Shown here: positions 14,001 to 29,000 of the stretch, in pieces
Layout: the number at the start of each line of letters is the position of its first letter
Position numbering within the stretch: the first letter of the stretch is position 1
Source of the DNA: Nipponacmea schrenckii
Lineage: Eukaryota; Mollusca; Gastropoda; Lottiidae
DNA: 64,000 nt
NCBI GenBank assembly: GCA_030562195.1
Contig: JAUJPP010000003.1
Location: 38,880,602 to 38,944,601 of the forward strand
Reading direction: 5' to 3'
Made by a program: the position numbers and the translations under genes
The notes under the pieces: model-generated
Seen by the model: the letters and a program-made list of their open reading frames with translations, nothing else
Told to the model about the DNA's origin: nothing
Databases searched by the model: none

Positions 14001-17000
14001 CATTGGCCTCCCAGATCTCATAATAATTGTTACCAGTTCCAATAACTTAATAGTATTCTGTATATACTTAATAGTGCCAGTTGAAACTGTTTTCAACTTT
14101 ATTACAACACCGCACTAATGCTAACACAGGGTAGACTAAAAACACAATGAAACATAAAATGCATAACTGGATTGTCATCTTGGAATGTTTTTGACCTGTC
14201 TAGAATAAGTTCTGTATTGTGCAGAAACCTTGTTTACCGCAAAACAGATTTTGATCAGATACCATAGGTACACTCAAAACCAATATACCGTTGGTATGCA
14301 ATAAACACAAATTTATAGTATATAGAACATAAATTCAATTCAAAACATAAAAGACAAAATCTATTTAGGTTTAATAAACCTCGATGTTTACAGGCATTTC
14401 AATTCTACGTCCTGATCAGATTTGAAATTTAACAAAATCATTTGCCTCGTCTACGTCAACTTCAATTTTCGTGTTTATTTTCATTTGACAGAGACCACGT
14501 TAGTTTGGGATGAGTTGCCCGGGGACCTTTTTCTCATAAAAATATCAATCAGTCGAGCACGTCAAATGTGATTTGTATAGATAACGTTGGTAGAGATTTG
14601 AACTCACGCTATTGAGACATGCCGGCAAATATATTTTCTGATGCCAATTGCTTGTAATAAATAACGTCGACCATCGACGTCTTTTTGACATTTTGTATAA
14701 ATAGTACCGGGTTTTGATATGTATGGTTATTTGTTTTATTCTGTAGAATAAGTAATTATCAACTATCGACGACCAATTTGGTTTCTAAATCAGCTAAACA
14801 AATACATTCCCTGTTCAGATTTGTTCGGCATTCAAAAGTACACCTTCCTTGGTTCAGCACGTCTAAGCTAAAACATGTTATTTTGATAATTTGAAAAAAG
14901 GGCAAGCAGTAGTATGGAAAAGCCTCACAGTGTCTTTAATCATCTGTGTTAACGTATATGTCTAAGGACCTTGAGCCAAAGTAGTCAGAGAAATTTAATA
15001 TAATATTCATTAATTCATATCAAAGCTTTACATCAACGAGCTTAAAGCATAGCGGATTAATTAGGCACAAACAAGCCTTTGATATGGCCCATTGCACCAT
15101 GTTTGGCGTTATCAATTAAATGTATGCAAAGTTACAACCATCAGCCACGTTCAGCTAATTGACATTGAAGCCAAGCGTAAACTATGAAATTGTATTTAGT
15201 TATTGGCATTAGCGACCTTTCGCTAATATGTGAGGACAATATAATCATGATGGTCATCCGCCTCTTTTACAATATTCCTATTAATTCTTCTATCAGCCTT
15301 ATTAACTTGTATTTTCTGCATGGCTTATCGTTTTGACCGGTTTCTAAATTAATCAAATTCTACAATCAGACTGACGATTTTCACTTGGCTAAATTTTACG
15401 AGAATAGATATTTTATATTCCAAATCAATATTTGAGAAAATAATTTAAAGATGTTAGTGTAGGAGGTAAAATAGAAAAATAATGAATTGGTATGTTTGGT
15501 TGAAGTCTTGGTATTGTAACTACGATAGACGGACACACCATTCCTGGTATGTCTCAAAGGTCAACTATAAACTACAAAGATTCGTCTAGTCGATATCATT
15601 ATGAGATAAATGAAAATTAAAAGTAACGAGAACATAATCCTGAGGATTAAGTCAGAAATATAACAAGAAATTTTGATAGTATTCGCGTATTTTTTAAATT
15701 AAACAATATATCATTAATCACTCCCTTAAAATTGAATGTTTCACTATTTTAAAAATGCTGTTGAACTGATATTATTATTCTGAAAAAAAACAAGAGTAAC
15801 ATATCATATATTATTCGTTGCTGATATAATGGACATTGAATAAGTCATCTTCACTCATAGTTCCAGTTCACCCAGCTGTAAATGGGCACGGATAATCCGG
15901 GAAACTTCAATGCCAAGAGGTTTGGCGAACTGGTAGAAAGTATCCCCGTCATGGCGCACTTGTGAACCTAAGTTGTTATCCTTGTAAAATATAGTTGTTT
16001 CTTTCTTTTTCTTTTTTCTCTTTGTTATTTAAGAACACGAAATCTTGATATTGATGTTCATGCATTGTGATGTTCATTCATTGTGATGTTCGTGAATACA
16101 AACATATACACATAATAAACCTTAATTACATGAATAAACACTACATGCTTTATCTATTTCAGGTGTGTAAAACTCCAGAATGTATAGAAACAGCGGCCAG
16201 TATTTTGGGTAGAATGGTGCCTGATGCCAATCCATGCCAGGTATGTCTTTATATCTTTAATTGCGTTGGCTAATACTTAATAATATTTTAAGACATTTGA
16301 AGTTCTATATCATCCGAACATAGAAAGATTTTTTTTCATTTACGGTTAACACATGACAAACTAAGGACTTAAGTCAACAACGATAGCATGATTATGCAAG
16401 ATTATAGCATGTAAATGATTGTTGAATAACTTGTAAAGCAATTGTTTCAAGAAATACTGAGAAATATAGTAATACTTTTCCTCTTAAAACGCTGTTTTGT
16501 GAATAGTATCAATTCTCTTTTGCCGAATTCAGAGGAATGAATTCGAGGAACATTTAAAGTGAGCAACTTTTATCTTAAGATAGATAGCATTGATGAAGGG
16601 CACGGTTTGTCGATATATAAATATTATTTCAGTACCGTTCAGATCACAGATCAGTATTGAGAAGAACATAATAAATCGGTAACAAACTTTAATTAGATAT
16701 TAAAGTTCTTACAATCTTATTAAATGTAATAAAATCACAATTGTAGTCAATCAATACCAGACAAGTATTTGACTGGCAGACTTAAATTTGAAAGAATGAT
16801 ATTTTCAAGTAGATACAAGCAAAATTGTTTGCTTGTTCAATCATGTTTCGATGTTTACTTTTTACTAGACCAACTTTAAACCATGCAATTTAACAGACGA
16901 TAGCCATTTTGCCTAACAATAGAAATAATGAAAATCAGACGAAATGAAGATAGAATAAAGGTAATATTTTTGGTCTACCAGTTACAGACAGTTCCAGTTA

Positions 17001-20000
17001 ATTTATCTTTCACTCTGTTGACTTTGAACAATATATATTCTCTTTATATTCCAGTTTCTAAACTTAATCATTGGCTCGAACAGATAACTGTCTCAATAGT
17101 ACCATTCATAAAAATCACTTTTTAACCTTAATTAAACCAGACATCATAGTATCAATGATCAATGGTTAATATGTTGGTGTTCATGTTACTAAAGCAGAAC
17201 ACATCCAATGAGAATTAAGCTGGTTTCATTTACTTCCTCTAAAAGCCGAGCTTAGTCACAGCTTAATGTATACTAAAAAAACATCTGTATGATCAATGCT
17301 ATGCCCATTTGCCCCGTGTTCGAGGCCTTTTCTTCCGACATTATATGAATAGAGATCGGAGTGTGACCGTCAGAAATAATCTATTAATCGTCAATTTGGG
17401 ACCAATTTTGATATGACAGCTCGTTTATTTATCACAATTACAATGGTTACCCCAAAAGTTCTCACATCCGACTTAGTTTGGTATTTTCTGATACTGTACT
17501 TTAGATGCACGAGAATACTCTTAAATTTCAGATTTCTTTCAAAAAAAGACCAAACAGTCTTGGACTGAAACATTATTTGGTAATAATCCCTAGATCGAAT
17601 CTGATACGAAAGGTTTAGTCTGTCAAAGTCCTACATAATGTTCTCTAAATTAGTTGTATATAAGGTATCTAAGCTAACCTAAATGAATACCTCGTCTTAA
17701 ACCTTAATTCCAAACAATATCATCAAGCATAGTAAATCGTGAACCTGATTGAACTTAATTTAAATAAATATTCCAATATACCATTATATAAGGTAACTAT
17801 TGACTACCCATCGAAGCTGAAAGTAGAAATGGCACAAAGTCAAGGCATGGAACTGATCATGATATTGAGTTACACCATCGTAAAATCTTAATTACATAAT
17901 AAATATGACGTATAGATAAATATTTCCTCCACATGTGATACGTCTTCCTACAGACTAGATGATGGTCATCAAAACCTGTAATCAAATCTGGTTGGATCTA
18001 TGCATGTCTTGATACAAAAAAAAAAAAAAAAAAATTTAGATGAAATTTGAAATTGAAAGTCTATAAGGAAGTGAACTACAAACCAAAAAATCATCAAAAT
18101 TCTGAATGTATTTTCAGTCAAACGCGATTGTGTGAATCACAAAATATTTAAGATTTTCAAGACCAAAAAATAACACTTTGGTTGTTGCGTTATTGGATTA
18201 GGAATCATGATTTTGTTTTACCTAATCGCATAAAAGGAAAGACAACAATCTCTTATGAAGATCATCGGCTTAAGATCACAATTTCTTTTTTTTCTTTTCA
18301 TTCAAGTATTTAGCCTTATTTCATTTTCGAAAAACTTGAAGGGGATTACTACGATTTGGAGAAAAGAAATTCTAAAATGCGATAAGAATAAAAAAAGAGA
18401 AGAGGAATGAATCAAAAGTGTGCACAATTTAAATTCAAATTATCTCCTAGGATTTAGGAGCCTTATTCAGGCTTATGTAAAAATGTTTACGATGATTACA
18501 TTTTGTAAAAAGGTTACTCTGTTGGAAACGTTTAGTGATCTGGAATGAAAATCTGCCATAAACTTATTGGGTTGGAATATATTCGCTTCACAAGTCAATC
18601 TGTTGATTTTCAATAAGTTCTTGAACTTACTTTCTAAATCAGATCAAAGATGGTTTCTTTTTATAGAGTTTTTAAAACAAGTTGATGGTACTCGAGAAAA
18701 TGTAATTATCATAAATGAACATGAAAGCAATAAGCAAAAGAGAGGGTGTTTACGACACCGTTTCTCACCATTTCCTGTCTGTTTCTACTTCCGGTTTATC
18801 GCCATGCTTCTGTCAAAATAATGGCTTCATCTTCATCCCATGAACCGTGCCTCTGTTACTATTTCAATTTGAGATCATTTCGTGATTGTTATTGAAGTGT
18901 AAGGGTACTTATGTACACCAGAAAGCAAATCTAATATGTTCTCATGACGCCCGAATTATGAAGCTTGATGTCTCAGTAAACTTTTGTGAGAAATCAATCA
19001 ACCTCTGTAGATATCATCAACGTCGACTTCCGAAGTATAAAGCAACATATTTCCTTAGTATTGATAAATCAACTTGTTAGCATCCTTTTCTTACACAGTC
19101 AGATTGTCCAGTCGAAATACATCACTGATTGCTTCATCAATTAAGGGCTCTTCATTCGTCAATTTATCATATTAAGGTATACTTGAGTGCAGAAGGTATA
19201 GAAGATTTTACCAAATAACGCAATTATTGAGGACATGAGGTCTATCTCGCTTCTTCCTAGGATTAGACGAGTCGACGGTCTTGATTAGTTTTTCTCGAGA
19301 AAGGCGATTTACTGTTAGCAGTGAATATCAAATTAGTTGACCCTGTAAATTGGGTAAACGAAACTGACCAAAATAATTTGGTGCGAACAAAAGACAAGCG
19401 ATTGAAATATTGAAACAAATCATGGGTGTTTGGCTGATCAATTGCTGTTGATTGTTCGGTCTCCAGACGATACCATGCGCTAGATGTAGTTCGATGTGAT
19501 AATTAACTACTAAATGCATTAACACAATTAAACAAACAAAACAGATATATAATTATTACCATCCTCTGGTCATAGATCTCTTATAATGCCATCGATTTTA
19601 TTATGGTTAAAGTAATGATACGGAAAAAGATTTCACGGGTTTTCTAGGCGTCCATTATAGAGGTTTTTGTCCTGAGTTCATAAATTTACTTCAATTGATA
19701 GAGTATTGAAGACTAATGGGTACCATTAGTAATTCTTCTTCTTGAACTTGTTCTGTATCAGTTTAGCACAAAAGTTCCATTTCCATTATCAAAGCACCTG
19801 CACTATATCCCCGAGCTTCAAAATGAACCTTCTTTTGATATTAGGTCAATGCAACCCTACAACTAATTTGACAGAAAAGAGAACAATATTTTTCTTTAAG
19901 AAAACAGAATTTTCTACTTAAACCATCTGCTCAATCAATTTGTCGTCATCGAATAGACAATGAGATGGAATTTTGCATGTTAATGTTCATACATACGAAT

Positions 20001-23000
20001 ACCTTCAACGATTTTATTTACATTTTAGGTGCTATATGGCCAGTTTTGGGCGTATTTATGGATTTCATTCTCAATACAATTATTGTTTTAGACGAAAAGT
20101 TTTTTCCCAACATACTGCTTATTCTTACTCTTCTGAACACCTGGTCCCACCTTTCATTGTCAAATAATTTCTTAAGTATGATTGATGTAATTCCTTATGT
20201 GAAAAGTTCATAACCTGCTTTCTATGTTTCTACATTCAATAATGTATCGTTGAGAGTCTTTTAAGTAAAGAAGTGATCCGTATAATAATTTCATCACAAA
20301 TGTACTATTTAAATTAATTTTAATTTCCAAAGTGCTGATAGTCGATAGACGTGTCACTGACATAGTCACTTTTGTTAACAACAGAGAAATCAGGCCTCAT
20401 GATTGACACACACTACAAACACAATTAGAAAATTTTGATGTGTCAGATAACCAACTGAGTCACATCTTCTGTCAAAATAATGGCTTCATCTTCATCCCAT
20501 GAACCGTGCCTCTGTTACTATTTCAATTTGAGATCATTTCGTGATTGTTATTGAAGTGTAAGGGTACTTATGTACACCAGAAAGCAAATCTAATATGTTC
20601 TCATGACGCCCGAATTATGAAGCTTGATGTCTCAGTAAACTTTTGTGAGAAATCAATCAACCTCTGTAGATATCATCAACGTCGACTTCCGAAGTATAAA
20701 GCAACATATTTCCTTAGTATTGATAAATCAACTTGTTAGCATCCTTTTCTTACACAGTCAGATTGTCCAGTCGAAATACATCACTGATTGCTTCATCAAT
20801 TAAGGGCTCTTCATTCGTCAATTTATCATATTAAGGTATACTTGAGTGCAGAAGGTATAGAAGATTTTACCAAATAACGCAATTATTGAGGACATGAGGT
20901 CTATCTCGCTTCTTCCTAGGATTAGACGAGTCGACGGTCTTGATTAGTTTTTCTCGAGAAAGGCGATTTACTGTTAGCAGTGAATATCAAATTAGTTGAC
21001 CCTGTAAATTGGGTAAACGAAACTGACCAAAATAATTTGGTGCGAACAAAAGACAAGCGATTGAAATATTGAAACAAATCATGGGTGTTTGGCTGATCAA
21101 TTGCTGTTGATTGTTCGGTCTCCAGACGATACCATGCGCTAGATGTAGTTCGATGTGATAATTAACTACTAAATGCATTAACACACGAGATCATGACACG
21201 AAACCCTGATTTGATTGAATTAGTGGAATTACCTTTCGTCTCACCTTGCTGACTAAATTGATCTTGTTGGTAGTCAGAGAGAGATTGGCTGGTGTGAGAT
21301 GGTGTGATAATGAGGACTTCATCCACGAAAATGTATTTTATCTCGGCGTATTAGTCCTAATTTAAGGCATTATATTTATATAAAATACAGACATAATAGA
21401 TTTTCGGATCTAGATTTCACTGTGTAGGTGATAATTTGATGGCTTTTCTTCACAAATTTGATAAAATTTTAACAAGGAAAAAGAAATAATTACAGTTACA
21501 ATAATCAATTACACTTTAGGAAAATGCCTACAATTTTTTAAAAGGATATTTACTGTTCAAGGCCTAGGTTTTGTTAGACCATTAACGAATTTCTTAGGCT
21601 GCATAACAAAATTTTGGTTTTTCAGTTGTTATCAATGCCATCAATTGACTTCTTAATTTGCCTTTCCTTAAATTTTTAATTGTCGGATTTTTTAAAATGA
21701 TCACATATGAATATGCCTTGAAATATGATTAGTTTTAAAGGGGCCCAGGCTTGATTTTTAGGGGTCGTTTTGGGCCTTTGTTACATTTAAACAGTCCTCA
21801 GAAATATTCAAGCTCTGAGAAAATCGAAAAATACCTTGAAATATGCCTCAAACAAAAAATTTCACTTTTTATTTTTTTTCCGTGCAATACGCGGCTGGTC
21901 TCCAGTCAGTCTGAAAATTGTGTGTCCTGTTGACAAAGTCCACAGTTGAAAAATGCGTTGTAGTCTGTTTATATAGATGACTGCTATTGCACGACGGGAA
22001 GGATAACTCTTTGATTGTCAAGACGAACCGTTTTCCAATAACGCGTGACGTTCGTAATTTCTTAAGTCATTATGATTTTCAAACACGGATAATTATGGAT
22101 ACACATGGATTTAAAGGCTTAAATTTCAAAGGTAAGCTCTGTAGACTATTTCTGATTAGCTAACCAAAAGATTTCATGTGTTTGAGGCTGTCGGATGATT
22201 TTCCGAAACAAATAAAGCCTGGGCCCCTTTAAACAACGCTATAATTATATGGAATATAATACATTCTTTGAATTCTAACCGAACGACATAATATCAATAC
22301 ATGGCTTGTGTATGTTCACAGTGCGTCTAATGCTCATTGACCTTGAATAATGGCCCATTAGGGTATTTCCGGGTGATTTGCGACTTTTTCCACAATTAAA
22401 CAAACAAAACAGATATATAATTATTACCATCCTCTGGTCATAGATCTCTTATAATGCCATCGATTTTATTATGGTTAAAGTAATGATACGGAAAAAGATT
22501 TCACGGGTTTTCTAGGCGTCCATTATAGAGGTTTTTGTCCTGAGTTCATAAATTTACTTCAATTGATAGAGTATTGAAGACTAATGGGTACCATTAGTAA
22601 TTCTTCTTCTTGAACTTGTTCTGTATCAGTTTAGCACAAAAGTTCCATTTCCATTATCAAAGCACCTGCACTATATCCCCGAGCTTCAAAATGAACCTTC
22701 TTTTGATATTAGGTCAATGCAACCCTACAACTAATTTGACAGAAAAGAGAACAATATTTTTCTTTAAGAAAACAGAATTTTCTACTTAAACCATCTGCTC
22801 AATCAATTTGTCGTCATCGAATAGACAATGAGATGGAATTTTGCATGTTAATGTTCATACATACGAATACCTTCAACGATTTTATTTACATTTTAGGTGC
22901 TATATGGCCAGTTTTGGGCGTATTTATGGATTTCATTCTCAATACAATTATTGTTTTAGACGAAAAGTTTTTTCCCAACATACTGCTTATTCTTACTCTT

Positions 23001-26000
23001 CTGAACACCTGGTCCCACCTTTCATTGTCAAATAATTTCTTAAGTATGATTGATGTAATTCCTTATGTGAAAAGTTCATAACCTGCTTTCTATGTTTCTA
23101 CATTCAATAATGTATCGTTGAGAGTCTTTTAAGTAAAGAAGTGATCCGTATAATAATTTCATCACAAATGTACTATTTAAATTAATTTTAATTTCCAAAG
23201 TGCTGATAGTCGATAGACGTGTCACTGACATAGTCACTTTTGTTAACAACAGAGAAATCAGGCCTCATGATTGACACACACTACAAACACAATTAGAAAA
23301 TTTTCTAAACATAATTTGATGTGTCAGATAACCAACTGAGTCACATCGTGCATGAATCAAAGTTTTTTCCGGATTAATAATGAGACTAAGTTGCTTATAC
23401 AAAATATTTTTTATTTAAGATTCTAAAAAATTATTTAAAGTTTGTTTTTCTGAAAAGACAAACAAATCAGTGATGGAAATATCTTCGTGGAAGATTCAAT
23501 TTACTTCTAGATAAAGTATAACCATCTGTATATTTCGGAATATTCAAACCATCTACATCGAGATCCTATGTCCTATCCTATAAATATGTAATATCTGGAT
23601 ATAATGGACATTAAGTAGTATTGGAGCGAGTCCTTTAAATGTATGGACAGCAGTAAAGTCGAAATCATTTGGCTAATATAAAAAAAACATGTCATTTTGA
23701 ATTATTTCAGAGAGTTGTGATAGTCTTATTAGTCATGACATAATTTCATAACCAATCTTAGTTGACACACAACAACTCAAAATATCATCGATTGTACAAT
23801 ATTGTACTAAAATTCAATTAGCATTGACGTTGTTTGAAATGACCTTTCCTGAATCCATGTGTATGATGCCACTTTTATCGCTGAACGTAAATAATGGGAC
23901 CAAATAATTGAAAATCCAAGAGCTGCTTTTGGGGTGAACTTTATAACTTTTGCAGTTCATAAATGAATGTTTTTTCCATTTCTGCCTTACTTTTCTGTAT
24001 CAAAGAGCGTCATATTGTCTCGTATCGCTTAAAGAATATTTCCCAATTAATTTTTAACAATGGACTTCATTCGTAACGTAAGATCAATTACCAAAATTTA
24101 GAAATCACGGATCCAGCGCAAGTTTTAATTAATGATACCATACGTTTTACCTGTTAGATGCACATATTTCTTATCTTGACAATTATATTTTCAGGACTTC
24201 AACAAGTTTGCATGTGGTGGATTTGCCAAAAAGGCTTCCTTATCCTGGCACAAGACAAGGTTAAAAGAAAACCCTGACCAAATCCTTGATTCCTACGCAT
24301 CATATTTAATAGGCAAGTCTCATACAGTTTCCATATTATCTAGTTTTCAATCCCAAGTTGAAGTCACAGACGTAATATCAATTTAAAACTTATTATTTTT
24401 TCATTACTAGAAATAAGCTCACTTATCAAGTTATCTGGTAAACATTAGTTTTGACTCGAGCCTTTTAGCAAGTTGTTTTAACCAGGATACTTTACTGGAC
24501 CGAAATCGATGACATGTTACAATACTCCCTCAGAAAGTTCTAAAAGCGTATTTCAACACATTTGTCACTATTGCGCCTTATAAGTGATGTACTTTAACTG
24601 TTTTGCCTATTGACCAACAAATACCAAATTTTTTTAGAAGAACATTTAAAAAATGTAAAATGTAAATTGTTTTTTCTATGCGTACTCTTTTGCAGTGTTT
24701 AAATGAGATGGTCTAAAACAATCAGTATTTGAAGAATTGTGTGCAGATCCCACACTTTCGTAACAATTCTTTGAAACATATTTGTAAGCCGATACGATCT
24801 ATCAAACTACTCTAAAATTGTGGTTTTGATAGATAGAAGTAAGGTATTGACCTCATGAAATTTCGAATCGATAGAACAATCATGTATTGACAGAATTTTT
24901 CAGTCTAACGCAATAATCCAATATCTTAAACGTTAATTTGCAAACAATATCATGTTTTGTAGTAACAGCACCCAAAATCATTGACCAGTGATCAATAAAA
25001 TGGCGAATCGATTGCATTTGCCTTCTATTACTTTTCTATCGATAGATCAATGATATTTGGTCGTCATCAAAGTATTTAAATGAAATAAACGTGTTTATAA
25101 CGGTTTATTATGTTTTTATGTGGCCATCTTCTATGACAACTTTTTTCAGTCCGCACAGCATAGGGTTAAGTTCTTCCTTTACCAAATTGAGAGAAAACAT
25201 TAGGGCATAAATCACCAATGCATTGTTAACAGTCGATCAGACACTGAATGAGAGCCCAAACAAGGTATCTCATCAGTTGTAATATGCGAGAGAACCGTTA
25301 GATTGGCAGGTCAAAATAACCACCATATACAATGTTTTATTCATTCTTACAAGAAAGATCAATTGACAATGTTTATCCTTTATCATTATGGGTAGTAAGG
25401 AAATTGTGATCTCTATCAATTAGATTGTGTCAGTTTTATATACATTCTTCATTTACCGGTCAGTGGTCAATTACTATAAGGTCTTGTCAGGCGATGACCG
25501 ACATTACCAGTTTCTAACCGACTCACTCTATTTACAATAGATTCGCCAGTATTTATACTCAAAATACTTCTTACTTACTGATTGAGAAAATGCTTTGTTG
25601 TTGATAGCTTTCCGGAATCTTGTCCAAACTATTAAAATGTGCTAAAATAATATGTCTGGAAAAGAAGAATGGAAATTTACACTTTTATATGATTTATATG
25701 ATTCTCTTGGTCTTTAACAGGTAGTATCTGAATTATTGCTTTACCAGCATTTAAACCTCAATTGCAGACCTTTCGGTGTGAACAATCCGATGTTCAACAA
25801 GTGATATGCTACATTATTCATTATAGAAGCGTATACTATTATTTATTGAAATATTCCATTAAATCCATAAATTATCTGAATCTTATTTTTATCGAACATT
25901 TAATGCAAAGTATATATGTGTCAAAATTTACTACGTGTTGTGGTATGGAGTTCAAATTTATGTATAAATTTAGATATTCATTTTAGATTACTACAATAAG

Positions 26001-29000
26001 AGTTGCACGTACTTCCAAGTGCTCTAAATATAAGGGATTAGAAGTGTTAATCGGATCATGTCAGAATTTTAGAGAAATATTAAATAACATGCGGTCACTA
26101 ATTCTCTCCTAATTCATATTACTGGTCTCTGATACCTTAACTGATATTACGTCAAGGAATTGATGTATTGAATGAACTATGATTCGCACCCTTCCGCTGC
26201 ATTAACAAGATATTTCTTATTATGTTGAAGGAGAACCTTCTAGCAATTTATCAGTCAGTTTTCTATTCGAGTCACATTCTGACGACTTAAATCTGCTGGT
26301 TGTAGGCGTATAGTTCATATGACCTTAGTTATCCAGTGCAAATTATTCATGCTGTTGTTTTCAAAAGAGTTCTAAAGGGGTTTACTATCGCTTCCATGTA
26401 TTTTAAGGACACTTGTGGCGTGTATTTTCTCTCTTGCGATTTTTATGGTTCTTTGAATTCAAACGACTAAAATTTCGTTGAGAGATAAATATACCTTAAA
26501 TTGTATTTCTGATTTTTAAGTGATAATCTGTTCAAATTTTCAGAATATCCAAAATTCAATGGCCTATACATTTTACATATTTTATAGTAGTTTAATGTTT
26601 TCCAAATGTGTAATTAACCGAAAGAATGCCTTCAATCCTAATTCCTGTTGTCATTTCCTATTTCAGATATTTTGTCAGAATCTTATCTGCCTACAGATAG
26701 TCTAATGACAAGTAATTTCAAGACGTTATTTCGATCATGTCTTCTGGATACACAGCTAGGAACTAGACAAGCATGTAAGCGAATCATGACGGATAATCTG
26801 TCAAAATATTTTTTTTTATTATCACTAACTGTATTAGTTTCATAACGTTGAACGAGTAATATTTCCACGATATTGAAACATGTATCATAGCTTCTCTTAA
26901 AGCGGCCAATATGCTCGTATTAATAGACATCACATTTCACATATTGAAAAGTGCTGACAAGAAGCTTTTAGATCAAGTTAACCTAAAGAGTTTATGTAAG
27001 TAATCACCACTGGTCATAGAATGTTCCTGGCACAATGTACTGTTTCTTGTCAAAATTCAATTTGATGCTATTTCTATTAACACGATCTGAGATAGCACAA
27101 AGGAGTATTGCTGCTTTAACTCGAAAATATTTAAATTTGTCGCTAACGATATATAGCCTGTAGCCATCAACATCAATTTAAAATTTTAAATGATTTTTAA
27201 ACTTTGTTATGGAATCCGGTTTTACGTCGTCTTCTGCCTAACCATGTATGCGACATTAACCATGTTCAGATAGATGTTCATCTAATATAATAAATTTTTT
27301 ATTTAATTTGTAATTATTAACGCGGTATATTAGACGTTTTAACAAAAATGTAAATTCAGTAGACAGAAGTTGTTATGTCGAAAATTGCTATGGATGTAAA
27401 ATAAGAAAAATACCTAGATGATCGAAGAAAATGTTTGTATTCATCGTGCTACCTCGGAGAGTTCAAGCTAGTCAATCCTAGGATTCTCTTGAAGCATTCA
27501 TTTAAAAATTCGAATATATTTATTCCATATTGTGGTTTTATTTTCCCGTATTTGGTAGAACATCACTATTTTTCGGTTACAGTTAAGTTGAATATACTCT
27601 CTTTGGACATTGTTATTAACCAAGTTTGTGGAGTCGTAATGTTTATGCAAAAACCGGATTAGGACCTTTACCATCCTGTTATCGAGTAAAGTATCACTTC
27701 CGGTCTACTTTTGATTGAGCACTATTGTGATAACAGTCCCCCCCCCACCCGCTTTCTGCAGCATTTCCTATACGTTAATGTCAAATAAGATAATATTCTT
27801 TTCTTTTCAGTTTTAGAGGTAGTGAATAGTTTAGGTGGAATACACCTTTCATCAAGATTAAAAGATACGGACTATGATTTGACGTCACTAGTAGCGAATG
27901 TTACCAGATTATATGGTGCTTCACCATTCTTTAAAATTATCATCCATGAAAAAGGCAAATTTTCGGTAAGTTTCTATACATTCTAGTGTGTATAATCGTT
28001 AATATATTAAGCAAAATAATTTTAAATCCTTTTCAGTTTGGAAATTGATGATGTATGGAAGAAAAAAATGTCTTCGTAGATTGGGTAAAAGGCATATTTC
28101 TTTTAAAACAGAAATAATTTGAGGAGTTTTTGAAAGCTATCTTATCAGTTACCTGACCTCAGTAAGCATTTATATAATAAGTACTTTGTATCATGGTGTT
28201 TTGTAATGTGGGTAACAATTTTTTTAGCGTAACGTGTTTTTTACTAAAAGTGTGGGTTGTCAACAATTCAAAACGTATGCTAATGCGACATCACGCTAGG
28301 TTACACAACCACGAGTACAACAAGAGTAGTACCACTTTCGGTTTGGACACTCTTGACCCACACAAAGCTGTCTCCTGTGTATACTTTGCAACACTTACGA
28401 TCATCTTCATTAGCTCAACGAGGTGTCGAATAGTAGCGCATAAAATTCAATTTGTTTAATTTAAGTTTATGTCCCTCTTATTTTAAGGCAGCATATTTAG
28501 TCATTAAGTATTTTACGCTAATGTATGGTTTTTGTTCCAACAGTTTAAATAATTAATCAAGTCACACTAAATGTTAGAATAATAGTTAATAGCTAGACGC
28601 AATTGACAGAAACATTATTTAAACCAAACACTCACAATTCCCTGGATGCTCTCTGAAACATTGACACGTAGATCTATTTACCCACGTCAAATTAACAGTA
28701 GTCGTTCCTCCAGACGTGAACAGGTCCCATATATAATCAATTCCACTATTTGTCTTTATGGTCATTTAGCTACTGGTCATACACAGGTCAAGCGAGGCCA
28801 GATGATCCAATAATATATATGAGTGGAACTCCACACTGACCACTAATGTCCAGCAATTAAATTACTGTTTGTCCGTTTCTAATTAACACAGCGTCGCCCT
28901 TTCTTGATTAGCTACAGTATTTGTACAGAATGTAATCATGTGGACAAAGAAGCTATAATTTCAAACTAGGCTGACATTCGAGAAATTGCTGACGAATTTC

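Larger units (their letters stand above)
5069..16162 (+). other. intron 1 of the M13-like gene
   Basis: 11.1 kb, GT-AG. It holds a degenerate dispersed repeat (7090-7575), a loose AGAGTAATC-type periodic stretch (about 9300-9600) and a probable SINE tail near 15860-16000. The remainder is AT-rich with no exon I can support. Confidence 0.75.
20466..23346 (+). repeat. tandem duplication, copy 2, interrupted
   Basis: Matches copy 1 at offset 1659 up to about 21185, then at offset 2868 from about 22394. A further 13 bases (TTCTAAACATAAT-like) near 23303 are absent from copy 1. The copy ends at CACAT, the same bases that end copy 1, with a single C of microhomology. Confidence 0.93.
16241..24194 (+). 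other. intron 2 of the M13-like gene
   Basis: 8.0 kb, GT-AG. It is mostly occupied by the tandem duplication at 18807-23346 with its inserted segment; the flanks are plain AT-rich sequence, including an A19 run near 18017-18035. Confidence 0.75.

Noticed and set aside
13924..14118. Open frame starting [20 protein letters not shown]
   Set aside because: The first 30 residues look protein-like, but there is no family match, no supported splice sites, and the rest is AT-rich noise.
18886..23081. Pairs of identical small open frames (64, 65 and 82 codons)
   Set aside because: They are identical only because the DNA is duplicated. Composition is random-like and no domain is visible.
24313..24318. 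Ordinary GT donor at 24317 for exon 3
   Set aside because: It would put exon 4 in a frame with stops; the GC donor at 24313 keeps the family sequence intact.
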